From the NCBI RefSeq assembly GCF_900198625.1, contig NZ_FZPK01000040.1, positions 1 through 64,000 of the forward strand: a DNA stretch of 64,000 nt, given 5' to 3'. Of the stretch, positions 20,514-29,030 are shown piece after piece. Position 1 is the first letter of the stretch. The number at the start of each line of letters is the position of its first letter. The notes under the pieces are model-generated. The model was not told the DNA's origin. It saw only the letters and a list, made by a program, of their open reading frames with translations, and did no database searches. Source of the DNA: Helicobacter rappini. Lineage in GTDB: Bacteria; Campylobacterota; Campylobacteria; Campylobacterales; Helicobacteraceae. The translations under genes were made by a program, and so were the position numbers.

Positions 20514-23495
20514 TTATTGCAGTGTCGTTGATACAGGCAATGATATGACTTTCATATCTTTTATGCCGAGTTCATTTTGCATACTTTTTAGCATATCGCT
20601 ATTTTGCGCGATAAACTGCATGGCAGGGTCTGCACTCATTGCTTGATTATTATTTGTTTCTGTGTTTAGATTCTGTGGTTCTGCTTGTTGTGTATGGGTG
20701 GGGTTATTATCTGTTATTTCGTTTAGATTCTGTTTGGTTTGTGGTTTGTTATGTGTTATTTGAGTGGCTCTTGTGGTTGTGCTTTGCATGAGTTTTTCTA
20801 AATCCTGTGGGCTTTGCTTTGCAACCTGCATTTTTATAGAATCTCCATAGACTTCTTTCATAACCTGCATAATGCCGCTATATGCTTGTCTCAATGTGCC
20901 TGTCTCTTCCTCTGTGGTGTAAAAGATAAGATGCAATATATTATTTGTGAGTTTGTCAAATGCGATTTTATTCTCAAAAAGACTGCCTATATTATAATCC
21001 CTTTCATATAGCCTTGTTATAAGTGCTGTAAAAAGTGGGTCATTTTTTGTAAGGCTAAAGGGTTGTTTGTTTGTTTCTTGTTGTGAGTTTATAGAATCTA
21101 TTTGGCTTTGCTGTGTGGGGTTAGATTCTATTGAGTTATTAGATTCTGTTAGATTATTAGAATTTTGTGAAATATTAGAATCTAGTTTAGATTCTGTTTG
21201 AATGTTAGAATCTTGTGCGGTGTTAAGATGTGTTATAGAATCGTTATTGCTAGATTCTATTGTGAAATTAGGATTTACACTCATTTGTGCTTGTGGCATG
21301 GAATCTTTATTTATAGAATCTTTTATTAACTCTGCTTGTGTGTTGTTTTCTTGTATTGTATTTATAGTTTCATTTTGTGGGGTTTTTATATTGGTTTCCA
21401 TTGTGCTGGGGTCTATTTGCTGATTAATATAGGCTTTGCTAGATTCTGTTAGGCTATTAGAATCTATTGATAAATTAGAATTATTTAAAGTATTAGAATG
21501 CACTAGGTTATGAGTATTTAAAGAGAGATTAGAATCTTTATTGCTAGATTCTTGTGTATTGGTTTTAGATTCTATAAAAGCATTAGAATCTTGTGTTAGA
21601 TTCTGTGTGTTTTGTTGAATTTGTGTAGTTTGTAGATTCTGTGTTGTTTGGTTGGATATTTCTGTTTGGGTTGTATTTTTAGTTATAGAATATGTTATGG
21701 AATCTTTAGATTCTCTCGCTTCTATAGGTTGTATAGAATCCAAAGAAGTAGAATTTGGGGAATTAGAATTTACATGACTTATAGAATCTTTGGAGTTTGT
21801 AGGAATTGTCGCATTTATAGAATCTATGGAATTTTTAACAGAATCATTATACTGCATAGGATTTATGGAATCTTGTGCGGTATTAATATGTGTTATAGAA
21901 TCTTTATTGCTAGATTCTATTGTGAGATTAGAATTTACACTTGTTTGTGTTTGTGGTAAGGAATCTTTATTTATAGAATCTTTAGTGTTTGTAGGATTTA
22001 TAGAATCTTTAATGGGATTTATAGAATCTACAGAAGTATTAGACTGCATGGGATTTATAGAATCCACCTGCATAGCATTCTTAGATTCCATACTATTTTG
22101 TGTGGCTATATAGTCGTTTGATAATTGCGTGATTTGTGCGTTTTGAGCTGGGGTTTGCATACTTTCTAGCTGTTTTAGTGCGTTTGCTATCTCTCGTATT
22201 TTCTGGGCTTCAAGCATTTTTAGAATGGTTAATAACAGACAAAAATCACTATCGCAATCAAGCTGCAACATAGCCTTAGAATCATTAATAATATTCGCAT
22301 AACGCATGCCTAAAACGGGCGGGATTTGTGGTATCTCTTCTAGCATTTTATTCTTAATATAAAGGCTTAACTCATCTAATATCATCTCAATCTCATAGCC
22401 CTCCAGCGATTTAGCAAACTTTATACATTCCTGCATATCCTTTCTTAAAAGGGCTTGAAAAAGCGTGTCAAAGGCACTTGGGTCTAGTGCGCCTAGCATA
22501 TCGGCTAACTTCTGCGTATTAAGGCTATTTTGACAAAAGACAATGGCTTGGTCTAGCAAGGTTAGGGTATCTCTAAGGCTTCCATGTCCATTTCGTATCA
22601 GCATATCTAGGCTTGCTTCATCGCTACTTACATTTTCTTTTTGCAGGATATGTGCTAGGTGATTTTTTAATGCTGTTGTTGGAATCTTTTTAAAGCGAAA
22701 ATGTTGTGTGCGACTTAGTATTGTCGCCGGGACTTTTAGCGGGTCTGTGGTAGCTAGGATAAATTTCACATAGTTTGGTGGCTCTTCTAGCGTTTTTAAA
22801 AGTGAGTTAAACGCCTCTTTTGTTAGCATATGGACTTCATCTATGATAAAGATTTTAAATCGTCCCATTGTAGGCTTGTATTTGGTCTGCTCGATTAAAT
22901 CTCTCATATCATCAATCTTTCTATTACTCGCACCATCAAGCTCTGTAATGTCTAAATGAGCGCCTTTTAATGCGGCGATACAATTCGCACAAGTCCCGCA
23001 AGGACTAGAGGTAATGCCCCTTTCACACTGCAGGGATCTAGCTAAGATTCTAGCTGATGAGGTCTTACCACTCCCTCTTAAGCCGCTAAATAGATACGCA
23101 TTAGCGATTTTCTTACTATCTAGGGCTAGACACAATGTCCTTGCGACACTTTCCTGCCCTACGAGTTCAGCAAAAGTTTTTGGTCTGTATTTTAGGGCAA
23201 GGGCTATTGCCTCTGTGCTTTCAGTCTGTGCTACATTGCTTTGTGCTAGAATCTCGTTTTTGGAATCTTTTGGCTGTGGGATTAATATATGATTTTGTGT
23301 GGTGGTTTGGTTGGTCTGTGTTTTTTGCTGCATTATAGGCTGTGTTTGGCGTGAATGCGTGCTATTTTGTGTCATTGAGAAAATATCAAGCGGCTTTGTA
23401 AATACAAGTTTATGGTCAATGGGATTTGGTGAGACTCTGTTTATATCCCATGGTGGCATATTTTCATCAGTTGTATGTGTAGTTGTATTATCCAT
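20514..23495 (-). CDS. dnaX: DNA polymerase III subunit gamma/tau with large low-complexity region
   Basis: 993 residues. ATPase subunit of the clamp loader at the replication fork. The conserved core starts at about residue 97 (ALKYRPKTFAELVGQ) after an unusual Gln/Thr/Asn-rich N-terminal extension; the start at 23495 has AGGGGA upstream. Walker A GLRGSGKT is at 138-145, followed by the four-cysteine zinc site, Walker B IFIIDEVHML and the sensor region ATTDP-KVPATILSRTQHF. From about residue 460 to 865 the protein is almost wholly Asn/Ser/Thr/Gln/Asp with repeated DSIN/SKDSI units encoded by AGAATCT/AGATTCT words. A normal tau-like tail follows (residues about 865-930). Far longer than the ~580 residues of H. 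pylori DnaX; the extra region is probably disordered. Confidence 0.93.
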   Translation of the reverse strand: MDNTTTHTTDENMPPWDINRVSPNPIDHKLVFTKPLDIFSMTQNSTHSRQTQPIMQQKTQTNQTTTQNHILIPQPKDSKNEILAQSNVAQTESTEAIALALKYRPKTFAELVGQESVARTLCLALDSKKIANAYLFSGLRGSGKTSSARILARSLQCERGITSSPCGTCANCIAALKGAHLDITELDGASNRKIDDMRDLIEQTKYKPTMGRFKIFIIDEVHMLTKEAFNSLLKTLEEPPNYVKFILATTDPLKVPATILSRTQHFRFKKIPTTALKNHLAHILQKENVSSDEASLDMLIRNGHGSLRDTLTLLDQAIVFCQNSLNTQKLADMLGALDPSAFDTLFQALLRKDMQECIKFAKSLEGYEIEMILDELSLYIKNKMLEEIPQIPPVLGMRYANIINDSKAMLQLDCDSDFCLLLTILKMLEAQKIREIANALKQLESMQTPAQNAQITQLSNDYIATQNSMESKNAMQVDSINPMQSNTSVDSINPIKDSINPTNTKDSINKDSLPQTQTSVNSNLTIESSNKDSITHINTAQDSINPMQYNDSVKNSIDSINATIPTNSKDSISHVNSNSPNSTSLDSIQPIEARESKDSITYSITKNTTQTEISNQTTQNLQTTQIQQNTQNLTQDSNAFIESKTNTQESSNKDSNLSLNTHNLVHSNTLNNSNLSIDSNSLTESSKAYINQQIDPSTMETNIKTPQNETINTIQENNTQAELIKDSINKDSMPQAQMSVNPNFTIESSNNDSITHLNTAQDSNIQTESKLDSNISQNSNNLTESNNSIESNPTQQSQIDSINSQQETNKQPFSLTKNDPLFTALITRLYERDYNIGSLFENKIAFDKLTNNILHLIFYTTEEETGTLRQAYSGIMQVMKEVYGDSIKMQVAKQSPQDLEKLMQSTTTRATQITHNKPQTKQNLNEITDNNPTHTQQAEPQNLNTETNNNQAMSADPAMQFIAQNSDMLKSMQNELGIKDMKVISLPVSTTLQ

Positions 23496-23600
23496 TAAAA
23501 TCCCCTATTTATTCTACAAGTTAAAGAGTGAAATTATAACAAAATAGCTTAATATTGCGATAAAGCCTTACACTTTATTACAAAAGTTAAGGATTTTGGG

Positions 23601-23606
23601 TATAAT
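23601..23606 (+). promoter_or_regulatory. Putative -10 box for dapF
   Basis: TATAAT 40 bases upstream of the dapF start, in AT-rich DNA divergent from dnaX. Helicobacter vegetative promoters rely mainly on this element; no good -35 is seen. Confidence 0.5.
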
Positions 23607-23645
23607 AGGCGGGTTTCTTGTGGTTTGTGGCTTAAAGGATTAGAT

Positions 23646-24428
23646 ATGATTATAAGCAAATATTGTGCGAGTGGTAATGACTTTTTGATATTTCATAGCT
23701 TTTTGGAGCAAAATCGTGCGAAGATGGCAGTGGAGCTTTGCAATAGATTCTATGGGATTGGGGCTGATGGCATGGTTGTAGTTTTGCCTTATGAGAGTAA
23801 AGATTCTAATATCGCATATAAATGGGAGTTTTACAATGCTGATGGCAGTTTTGCTGGTATGTGTGGAAATGCAAGTAGAGCTGTAAGCCTATATGCTTTT
23901 CATAATAAACTTGCTACGCAAAATCATAGTTTTCTAAGTGGAGCGGGGATCATTGATACAAGCATTAAAGAAATTATAGATTCAAAACATGCTTATGTGC
24001 AAAGCAATCTTGGCGAATATGTCCTGCAAGGCAATATCGTTGAGAATAAAAAGGGGAGTGTCTATGAGTTTGAGCATATTATCATGCGTATCCCGCATTT
24101 AGTGTATTTTGCTACTTCTATGAAAGAGTTTAATTTGCTTAGCAATGACTTAGAGTTTCTCTCACATTTAAGACATAAGTATGATGCAAATGTAAATATT
24201 GCTATAAGAGAGAATGATAAAATCTATTATGTAACCTTTGAAAGGGGGGTAGAAAATATCACACAAGCCTGTGGCACAGGTGCATGTGCGGTATATGTCA
24301 GCCTAAGAGATTTTAGCAAAACCTATACGCTTATACCACCAAGCAAAGAGAAATTGCAAGTATCTTATAATAATGGCTTAATCTATTTCTCTGGACTTGT
24401 AACAAAAGTGTGTGATTGTGTTTTGTAA
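23646..24428 (+). CDS. dapF: Diaminopimelate epimerase
   Basis: 260 residues. Converts LL- to meso-diaminopimelate for peptidoglycan and lysine. ATG 23646 was chosen because AAAGGA lies 7 bases upstream. The two catalytic cysteines are present: Cys73 in GMCGNASRA and Cys209 in ACGTGACAVY. Also seen are the N-terminal KYCASGNDFLIF and RFYGIGADGMV substrate motifs. Length is normal. Followed after 21 bases by an unrelated membrane-protein gene with its own ribosome site. Confidence 0.95.
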   Translation: MIISKYCASGNDFLIFHSFLEQNRAKMAVELCNRFYGIGADGMVVVLPYESKDSNIAYKWEFYNADGSFAGMCGNASRAVSLYAFHNKLATQNHSFLSGAGIIDTSIKEIIDSKHAYVQSNLGEYVLQGNIVENKKGSVYEFEHIIMRIPHLVYFATSMKEFNLLSNDLEFLSHLRHKYDANVNIAIRENDKIYYVTFERGVENITQACGTGACAVYVSLRDFSKTYTLIPPSKEKLQVSYNNGLIYFSGLVTKVCDCVL

Positions 24429-24449
24429 TTTGTGTCAAAGGAATTATTA

Positions 24450-25136
24450 ATGAAAGAGAATGTAGATAGTAAAGATACTAGTGTTTTTGCTGATATTTAT
24501 GAAGATAAGCGAATGTTTAATGTAGATTCTAAAACAGCATGTTTTATTAAGCAAGGCGGTATGTCGAAAGTAGATTCTAATCTTTGTCATATTGAGCGTA
24601 GCGAAATGTCTAGTGTAGAGTCTATGTTACATTTAAATAAACATAAAGCTTTATCCACAAAGCTATGGAATCTAGACTTTAAAATAGATTCTAAACAGAA
24701 TCTTTTGCTTGATCCTACACATAAAATTATTGTAGAAAATACCCACAAAAAATCCCTTAATTTTTACAATAAAAAAAGTAAAATATCTAAGAAACTAAAC
24801 TCAACCTATTCACATATAAATATAGATTTTAAAGCAACACTATCTCTACACTATCTCTATAAATCCATATATAGAATCTTATCTATATTTTTATTTAGCC
24901 TTATATGCAGTATATATACAGCAAATGCCAACACAATCACAGATAATAAAACCCAAACAAACCCCACACAAAATAAAACAACACAATCACAAAAAGTGCA
25001 AATAAAAGGCGATACCCTAGTCATACAAGATGCCTCATGCCAATCGGGCAATAAATCGCTACTCAAATCATTACAAACAAAAGATTCCAAAAATACAACG
25101 ACATTGCAAGAATGCGATGATATAAATCATAAATAG
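24450..25136 (+). CDS. Unrecognised single-pass membrane or secreted protein with embedded genomic repeat
   Basis: 228 residues. ATG 24450 was chosen because AAAGGAA lies 8 bases upstream; an in-frame GTG at 24432 is less likely. The first ~145 residues are polar and Lys/Asn/Asp-rich. A hydrophobic helix follows (YRILSIFLFSLICSIYTANA), then about 75 Thr/Gln/Asn-rich residues ending with VQIKGDTLVIQDASC. The helix looks like a signal peptide, so the real protein may begin much later and the earlier part may be read-through of repeats: residues about 50-60 (CHIERSEMSS) are simply the translated dispersed repeat, and several VDSK words are encoded by GATTCTAAA. No family recognised; low confidence in the N-terminal part. 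Confidence 0.5.
   Translation: MKENVDSKDTSVFADIYEDKRMFNVDSKTACFIKQGGMSKVDSNLCHIERSEMSSVESMLHLNKHKALSTKLWNLDFKIDSKQNLLLDPTHKIIVENTHKKSLNFYNKKSKISKKLNSTYSHINIDFKATLSLHYLYKSIYRILSIFLFSLICSIYTANANTITDNKTQTNPTQNKTTQSQKVQIKGDTLVIQDASCQSGNKSLLKSLQTKDSKNTTTLQECDDINHK
24585..24610 (+). repeat. Dispersed TGTCAT-TTGAGCG-AGCGAAA repeat, copy 2
   Basis: Reads TGTCATATTGAGCG followed by TAGCGAAATGTC, nearly the same as the copy at 11275. It sits inside an ORF and is translated as CHIERSEMS. A more degenerate form, flanked by a 7-base inverted repeat AGTAAC/GTTACT, lies at 25165-25194. Confidence 0.6.
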
Positions 25137-25442
25137 TTATGTCATATTAATATAAAGTCTCTCATAGTAACCAAGACTGAGTGAAATGTTACTAAAAAGC
25201 GGGGTTAAAGATTTGGGGTTTTGAGCATGTATATGGAGTGAATATTGTATTGCTTGCATGATTATTGATTTTTATATCCACAACTTGGATAGACAATGTT
25301 GTTTTAGTGCCAAATATAACAATAGGCAATCTAATTATAGAATTGGTTGTTATGTATCAATATCGGCTAAAATCTAAATTATGCTAAGATTACAAATTAA
25401 AATTCCATAAAACCCCCAAAACAAGTTACTACAAGGAAAAAT
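25137..25442. other. 306-base gap upstream of rsmD
   Basis: No ORF. Contains a degenerate GAGTGAAATGTT repeat inside an inverted repeat (25165-25194). The rest is AT-rich leader of rsmD. No clear promoter could be chosen. Confidence 0.4.
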
Positions 25443-26171
25443 ATGCGTAAGCAAAACAAAGCAAAGCAAAATCGCACACAAAATAAAAAAGAAAAATTTA
25501 TAATTAATAGGGGAAAATACAAAGGCTTAGGGCTTTTTTTAGAATCTAATAGCACGACACGACCTACAAAAGCCCTTGTGAAAAAGTCCTTTTTTGATAC
25601 CATGCAACATAACCTTTATAATAAAGTCTTTGTTGAGTGTTTTGCAGGGAGTGGTCAAATGGGCTTTGAAGCCTTATCTCTTGGGGCTAGTTCGGCTGTA
25701 TTTTTTGAGAAAAACATGGGGGCTTTTAAGAATCTATGTGAAAATATCAGTCTATTTTGGCAGAAACATAAGAACTATCATAGAGACACAAACGATTCTA
25801 TAACCACGCCTTTTAGCATAAACGCACACTATAAAGATTGTCTGCAATCACAGGATTCTATAATGAATTTTGCAAAAAACACAGATTTTCAAGTAAAAAA
25901 TGATATAATTCCAGCTTTAAATTCCACAATGCAAACAAATCAATTTGTATTATATATGGACCCACCATTTGCATGTCGAGAAGGTTTTGGCGATATTTAT
26001 ACAAAGATTTGGCATTTTATAGAATCTTTTGATGAAAATTTTACGCAAAAAGTCGATATGATAGTCATTGAAAGTATGAGTAATATCCAGCTTGATACGC
26101 AAATAGGGATATTTCAGCTTGTGAAAAAAAGTAAGTTTGGACAGACGACTTTGATGTATTTTACAAAATAA
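25443..26171 (+). CDS. rsmD: 16S rRNA (guanine-966-N2)-methyltransferase RsmD
   Basis: 242 residues. Methylates G966 of 16S rRNA. Seen: RGKYKGLGL and TRPTKALVKKSFFDTM, the substrate-side motifs; the SAM-binding FVECFAGSGQMGFEALSLGA; and catalytic VLYMDPPF (DPPF). A basic ~15-residue N-terminal tail and a Ser/Asp-rich insertion around residues 110-145 make it longer than E. coli RsmD (198). AAGGAAAAAT precedes ATG 25443. Same strand and order as in H. pylori, where the homologue precedes fliL and acpS; fliL follows after 10 bases, so an operon is likely. Confidence 0.9.
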   Translation: MRKQNKAKQNRTQNKKEKFIINRGKYKGLGLFLESNSTTRPTKALVKKSFFDTMQHNLYNKVFVECFAGSGQMGFEALSLGASSAVFFEKNMGAFKNLCENISLFWQKHKNYHRDTNDSITTPFSINAHYKDCLQSQDSIMNFAKNTDFQVKNDIIPALNSTMQTNQFVLYMDPPFACREGFGDIYTKIWHFIESFDENFTQKVDMIVIESMSNIQLDTQIGIFQLVKKSKFGQTTLMYFTK

Positions 26172-26181
26172 AGGAGCAAAC

Positions 26182-26736
26182 ATGGCAGAAGAAGAAAAAC
26201 CAGCCGCAGAAGAGAAAAAGGGCAAAGGACTTATTTTTATCATTATAGGCGTTGTTGTTGCGGTGCTTATACTTATTGGTGTAGTTGTGTTTCTGTTTAT
26301 GGGCGGAGATGAAGAGGGCGATCATGGTGGTGGCAATGCAGCGCCACCACCACAAATCGCAAATCTAACGCCAGAGCAGCAAGCATTACTGCAAAATGAA
26401 GCATATAAAAATCCTGTTGCTATCATGCCTTTAGAGAAAGATTTTATCATCAATCTAAAGTCGCCGGATCCAGAAAATATGCGTGTTGCAGGCTTTGCTA
26501 AGTTTAGGGCTACACTTTTACTTGCTGATAAAAATGCGGTAAAAGAGGTCGATGCGAAGCTTGATATTGTAAGAGGTGTTATCGCTGATGCTACGAGTGC
26601 TTATCTTGCTACTGAGTTACAAGGTTCGCAAGGCAGACAAAAACTTGCTAATGCGATTGTAGTAAGCCTTAACTCTGTGCTCACAGATGGCAAGGTAGCA
26701 GCAGTTGTATTCCCAGATTTTATTATACAGCCTTAA
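26182..26736 (+). CDS. fliL: Flagellar stator-associated protein FliL
   Basis: 184 residues. Inner-membrane protein that forms a ring around MotAB stator units and supports torque. A short acidic and basic cytoplasmic tail is followed by one membrane helix (about 17-40), a Gly/Pro-rich linker and the periplasmic FliL domain (FIINLKSPDPENMRVAGFAKFRATLLL through VVFPDFIIQP). AAAGGAGCAAAC precedes the ATG. Downstream lies a close paralogue with the same domain but a cleavable signal peptide. A short GCCTT/AAGGC hairpin spans the stop codon and might modulate expression of the paralogue. Confidence 0.93.
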   Translation: MAEEEKPAAEEKKGKGLIFIIIGVVVAVLILIGVVVFLFMGGDEEGDHGGGNAAPPPQIANLTPEQQALLQNEAYKNPVAIMPLEKDFIINLKSPDPENMRVAGFAKFRATLLLADKNAVKEVDAKLDIVRGVIADATSAYLATELQGSQGRQKLANAIVVSLNSVLTDGKVAAVVFPDFIIQP

Positions 26737-26793
26737 GATTTCAAGGCTTTAATGCTAGATTAAAAGATTCCTAGAATCTTGTTAAGGAAAGTT

Positions 26794-27207
26794 ATGAAAC
26801 ACATATTGTTTATATTATTGTGTATGTTTGGTTTTAGTGTTGTGCATGCTGATGAAAACGCCTATTATGGCGTATATCGCAATGCAAAGGATTTATATCC
26901 AATTGAAAAAGAGTTTGTCATGATGCTAAAACCATCAAATCCAGATGATTTACGCACTGCTGGCTATGCTAAGTTTAATGCGACAATTATTATGAGTGAT
27001 AAGGCGGCAGCTAAAGAGCTTGATGCAAAGATTGAGATTGTGCGTTCTGTTGTCGTTGATACTGTGAGTGGCTTTATGAAGACAGACTTGCAAGGTGCAC
27101 AAGGCAAACAAAAACTTGCTGCAACACTTACTGCGAGTGTGAATGCAGTTTTGACAGATAGTAGTATAGTAGGCTTTGTCTTCCCAGACTTTGTAATCCA
27201 GCCTTAA
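26794..27207 (+). CDS. Secreted FliL-like paralogue
   Basis: 137 residues. ATG 26794 was chosen because TAAGGAAAG lies just upstream; the frame opens at 26779. A signal peptide MKHILFILLCMFGFSVVHA replaces the membrane anchor of FliL, so the mature protein should be free in the periplasm. The rest matches the FliL next door closely: EKEFVMMLKPSNPDDLRTAGYAKFNATIIMSDKAAAKELDAKIEIVRSVV and the end GFVFPDFVIQP. It clearly arose by tandem duplication. H. pylori has only fliL between the rsmD homologue and acpS. It could form mixed rings with FliL around the stator or bind it from the periplasm; this is inference. Confidence 0.85.
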   Translation: MKHILFILLCMFGFSVVHADENAYYGVYRNAKDLYPIEKEFVMMLKPSNPDDLRTAGYAKFNATIIMSDKAAAKELDAKIEIVRSVVVDTVSGFMKTDLQGAQGKQKLAATLTASVNAVLTDSSIVGFVFPDFVIQP

Positions 27208-27219
27208 TATAGCTTCATT

Positions 27220-27753
27220 ATGAATCTTGAAATTGGCACAGATATTATTGCCACATCACGCATAAAAAATGCCATTGCAAAGTTTGGCTTGGGTTTTTTA
27301 GAGCGTTTTTTACTACCAAGTGAGATGTTACTTGCTTATAAAAATAAAGAGAAACTATTGCTATATAATAAAGATTTTAAAATCTTGTCTCATAAATTTA
27401 TATCCACTAAAACACATTTTTTCACACAAGAAAGCCTAGATTTATATACCACGCAAATGCAGGATATTTTCAATGATTTACAAGCAAATTTCACAATAGA
27501 ATCATATAAGATTGACACAATAGCAGGATTTTGGGCGATAAAAGAGGCATGTTCTAAAGCACTTGGTGTTGGCATTGGCAAAGAACTTGGATTTCATGAT
27601 ATGTGTATATACAAAGATATATATGGAAAGCCGCACCTAGCCCTACATGAAAATAAATATAATAATTTTAGAATGCAAAAAATTGCAATTAGCATGAGTC
27701 ATGACTGCTTAAATGCCATTGCTGTGTGTGTTATTACTTTTAATGAAGCATGA
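27220..27753 (+). CDS. acpS: Holo-[acyl-carrier-protein] synthase
   Basis: 177 residues. Transfers phosphopantetheine to acyl carrier protein. The metal-binding GTDII motif (Asp8) and the second site WAIKEACSKALGVG are both present, with the GKPHLAL strand and SMSHDCLNAIAVCV near the end. Usual AcpS is about 115-125 residues; here roughly 50 extra residues (about 45-97, Lys/Phe/Thr/Asp-rich) separate LLAYKNKEK from the second metal motif. Both halves look intact, so the enzyme is probably active with an extended loop. Starts 12 bases after the FliL paralogue; end of the rsmD-fliL-acpS operon. Confidence 0.88.
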   Translation: MNLEIGTDIIATSRIKNAIAKFGLGFLERFLLPSEMLLAYKNKEKLLLYNKDFKILSHKFISTKTHFFTQESLDLYTTQMQDIFNDLQANFTIESYKIDTIAGFWAIKEACSKALGVGIGKELGFHDMCIYKDIYGKPHLALHENKYNNFRMQKIAISMSHDCLNAIAVCVITFNEA

Positions 27754-27999
27754 TGTTTATAATTAAAAAGCATGTTTTAGGTGTTTTCCATATTTGTGGG
27801 TTTGCCAAGCTTTAGCTTTTTAGAATCTGTATTCTAACTTTTACAACCCAGATTTTAAAACAATACTTCAAGTGATTAGTAGCATTGATATGCTTTAAAA
27901 AACACAGATCGCATAATAAGTCATAGCAAGAAAATCTAATCCTTTGCAGCGACTAAAGTGGCGATCATTCACGCATTTTCTATCAATATGCTTCCACTC

Positions 28000-29019
28000 T
28001 CACACCAATGGCATAACCTTTTTAGCGATATATTCTAGCTCTTCTTGCATATTAGCACACTGGATTATAAGCAAATCTAGCCCTGCTTCTTTATAGGCTC
28101 TAATCTTTTGTGCTACGCTCTCCGGCGTGCCAACTAGATTTGGTCGCAAACCGCGATTAGACACGCTATATTCTTGCTTACTTATCTCTACATCAAGCTG
28201 TGAATTGCCTGTAAAATTCTTATAAGAGTTCTCATAATCGGCATAATTTTTAATGGTGGTAATCCGCTTTAGCTCTTTTTGTGCTTCTTCTTCACTATCA
28301 CGCACAATCATATACACCGCCATACCAAAGCCCTTAAATGGCGGCAATCCTGCCCTTTTCTTTCGCTCTTTCATATCAGTAATTTTTGCTTTCACTTCAT
28401 CAAGTGTGCCGCCGTGCAGGAGATAAAAGTCTGCAAATTGTGTGATAGCATTCCTACCTATCTCGCTCTCTCCCCCGGCATATACAAGCGGAATCTTGGG
28501 CGGTTTAGGCTCGTTATAGGAATTTTCAAAGCTAAAATACTTGCCCTTATGATGAAATGGGCTTTTACTCCAAAATCCGCGCAAAACATCGGTGTATTCG
28601 TGTGTGAGTGTATATCTATCATCGTGCGCGTCAAAGTTTATGCCATATTGCCTAGCCTCCTCTTCCCACCACGCTGATACCATATTGATAGAAAATCGCC
28701 CATTGCAAATCTGCGAAATCGTGGCAATCTGCTTTGCCGTGAGTGCTACTTGATGATACTGCGGACGCAAAGCCGCTAGAATCTCAATGCTTTGTGTAAC
28801 CGCTGCCAAACCATTAGCGATAGCCCACGCATCAAGGGCAGGGGCTTTTTCACCCTTAATGTCATTCAAATACAGCTCTGGCACAAGGGTGAGTGTATAG
28901 CCTAGATTCTCCGCCTTTACCGCTAAATCGCGGATATACTCCCAAGAACACTGCGTGCTATCATCATCTACATTCCTAAGCCAACTGCCAAATACCGGAC
29001 TCCAATACCCAAACTTCAT
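28000..29019 (-). CDS. FMN-dependent LLM monooxygenase, SfnG/SsuD-like
   Basis: 339 residues. Luciferase-like TIM barrel. The opening KFGYWSPVFGSWLRNVDDD closely resembles dimethylsulfone monooxygenase SfnG and the alkanesulfonate monooxygenase group; the RFSINMVSAWWEEEARQYG segment and LVGTPESVAQKIRAY tail are typical. Such enzymes use FMNH2 from a partner reductase and O2 to cleave C-S bonds and release sulfite. Last gene of a three-gene operon with an ATP-grasp ligase (11 bases upstream) and a DszA/NtaA-like monooxygenase. No flavin reductase or sulfonate transporter adjoins. GC content looks higher than in neighbouring genes. Substrate unknown. Confidence 0.85.
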   Translation of the reverse strand: MKFGYWSPVFGSWLRNVDDDSTQCSWEYIRDLAVKAENLGYTLTLVPELYLNDIKGEKAPALDAWAIANGLAAVTQSIEILAALRPQYHQVALTAKQIATISQICNGRFSINMVSAWWEEEARQYGINFDAHDDRYTLTHEYTDVLRGFWSKSPFHHKGKYFSFENSYNEPKPPKIPLVYAGGESEIGRNAITQFADFYLLHGGTLDEVKAKITDMKERKKRAGLPPFKGFGMAVYMIVRDSEEEAQKELKRITTIKNYADYENSYKNFTGNSQLDVEISKQEYSVSNRGLRPNLVGTPESVAQKIRAYKEAGLDLLIIQCANMQEELEYIAKKVMPLV

Positions 29020-29030
29020 CTTACGCTCCT

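Noticed and set aside
21120..22090. Possible CRISPR or minisatellite array
   Set aside because: Repeated units are short, irregular and in frame within dnaX; there are no constant repeat-spacer lengths and no cas genes.
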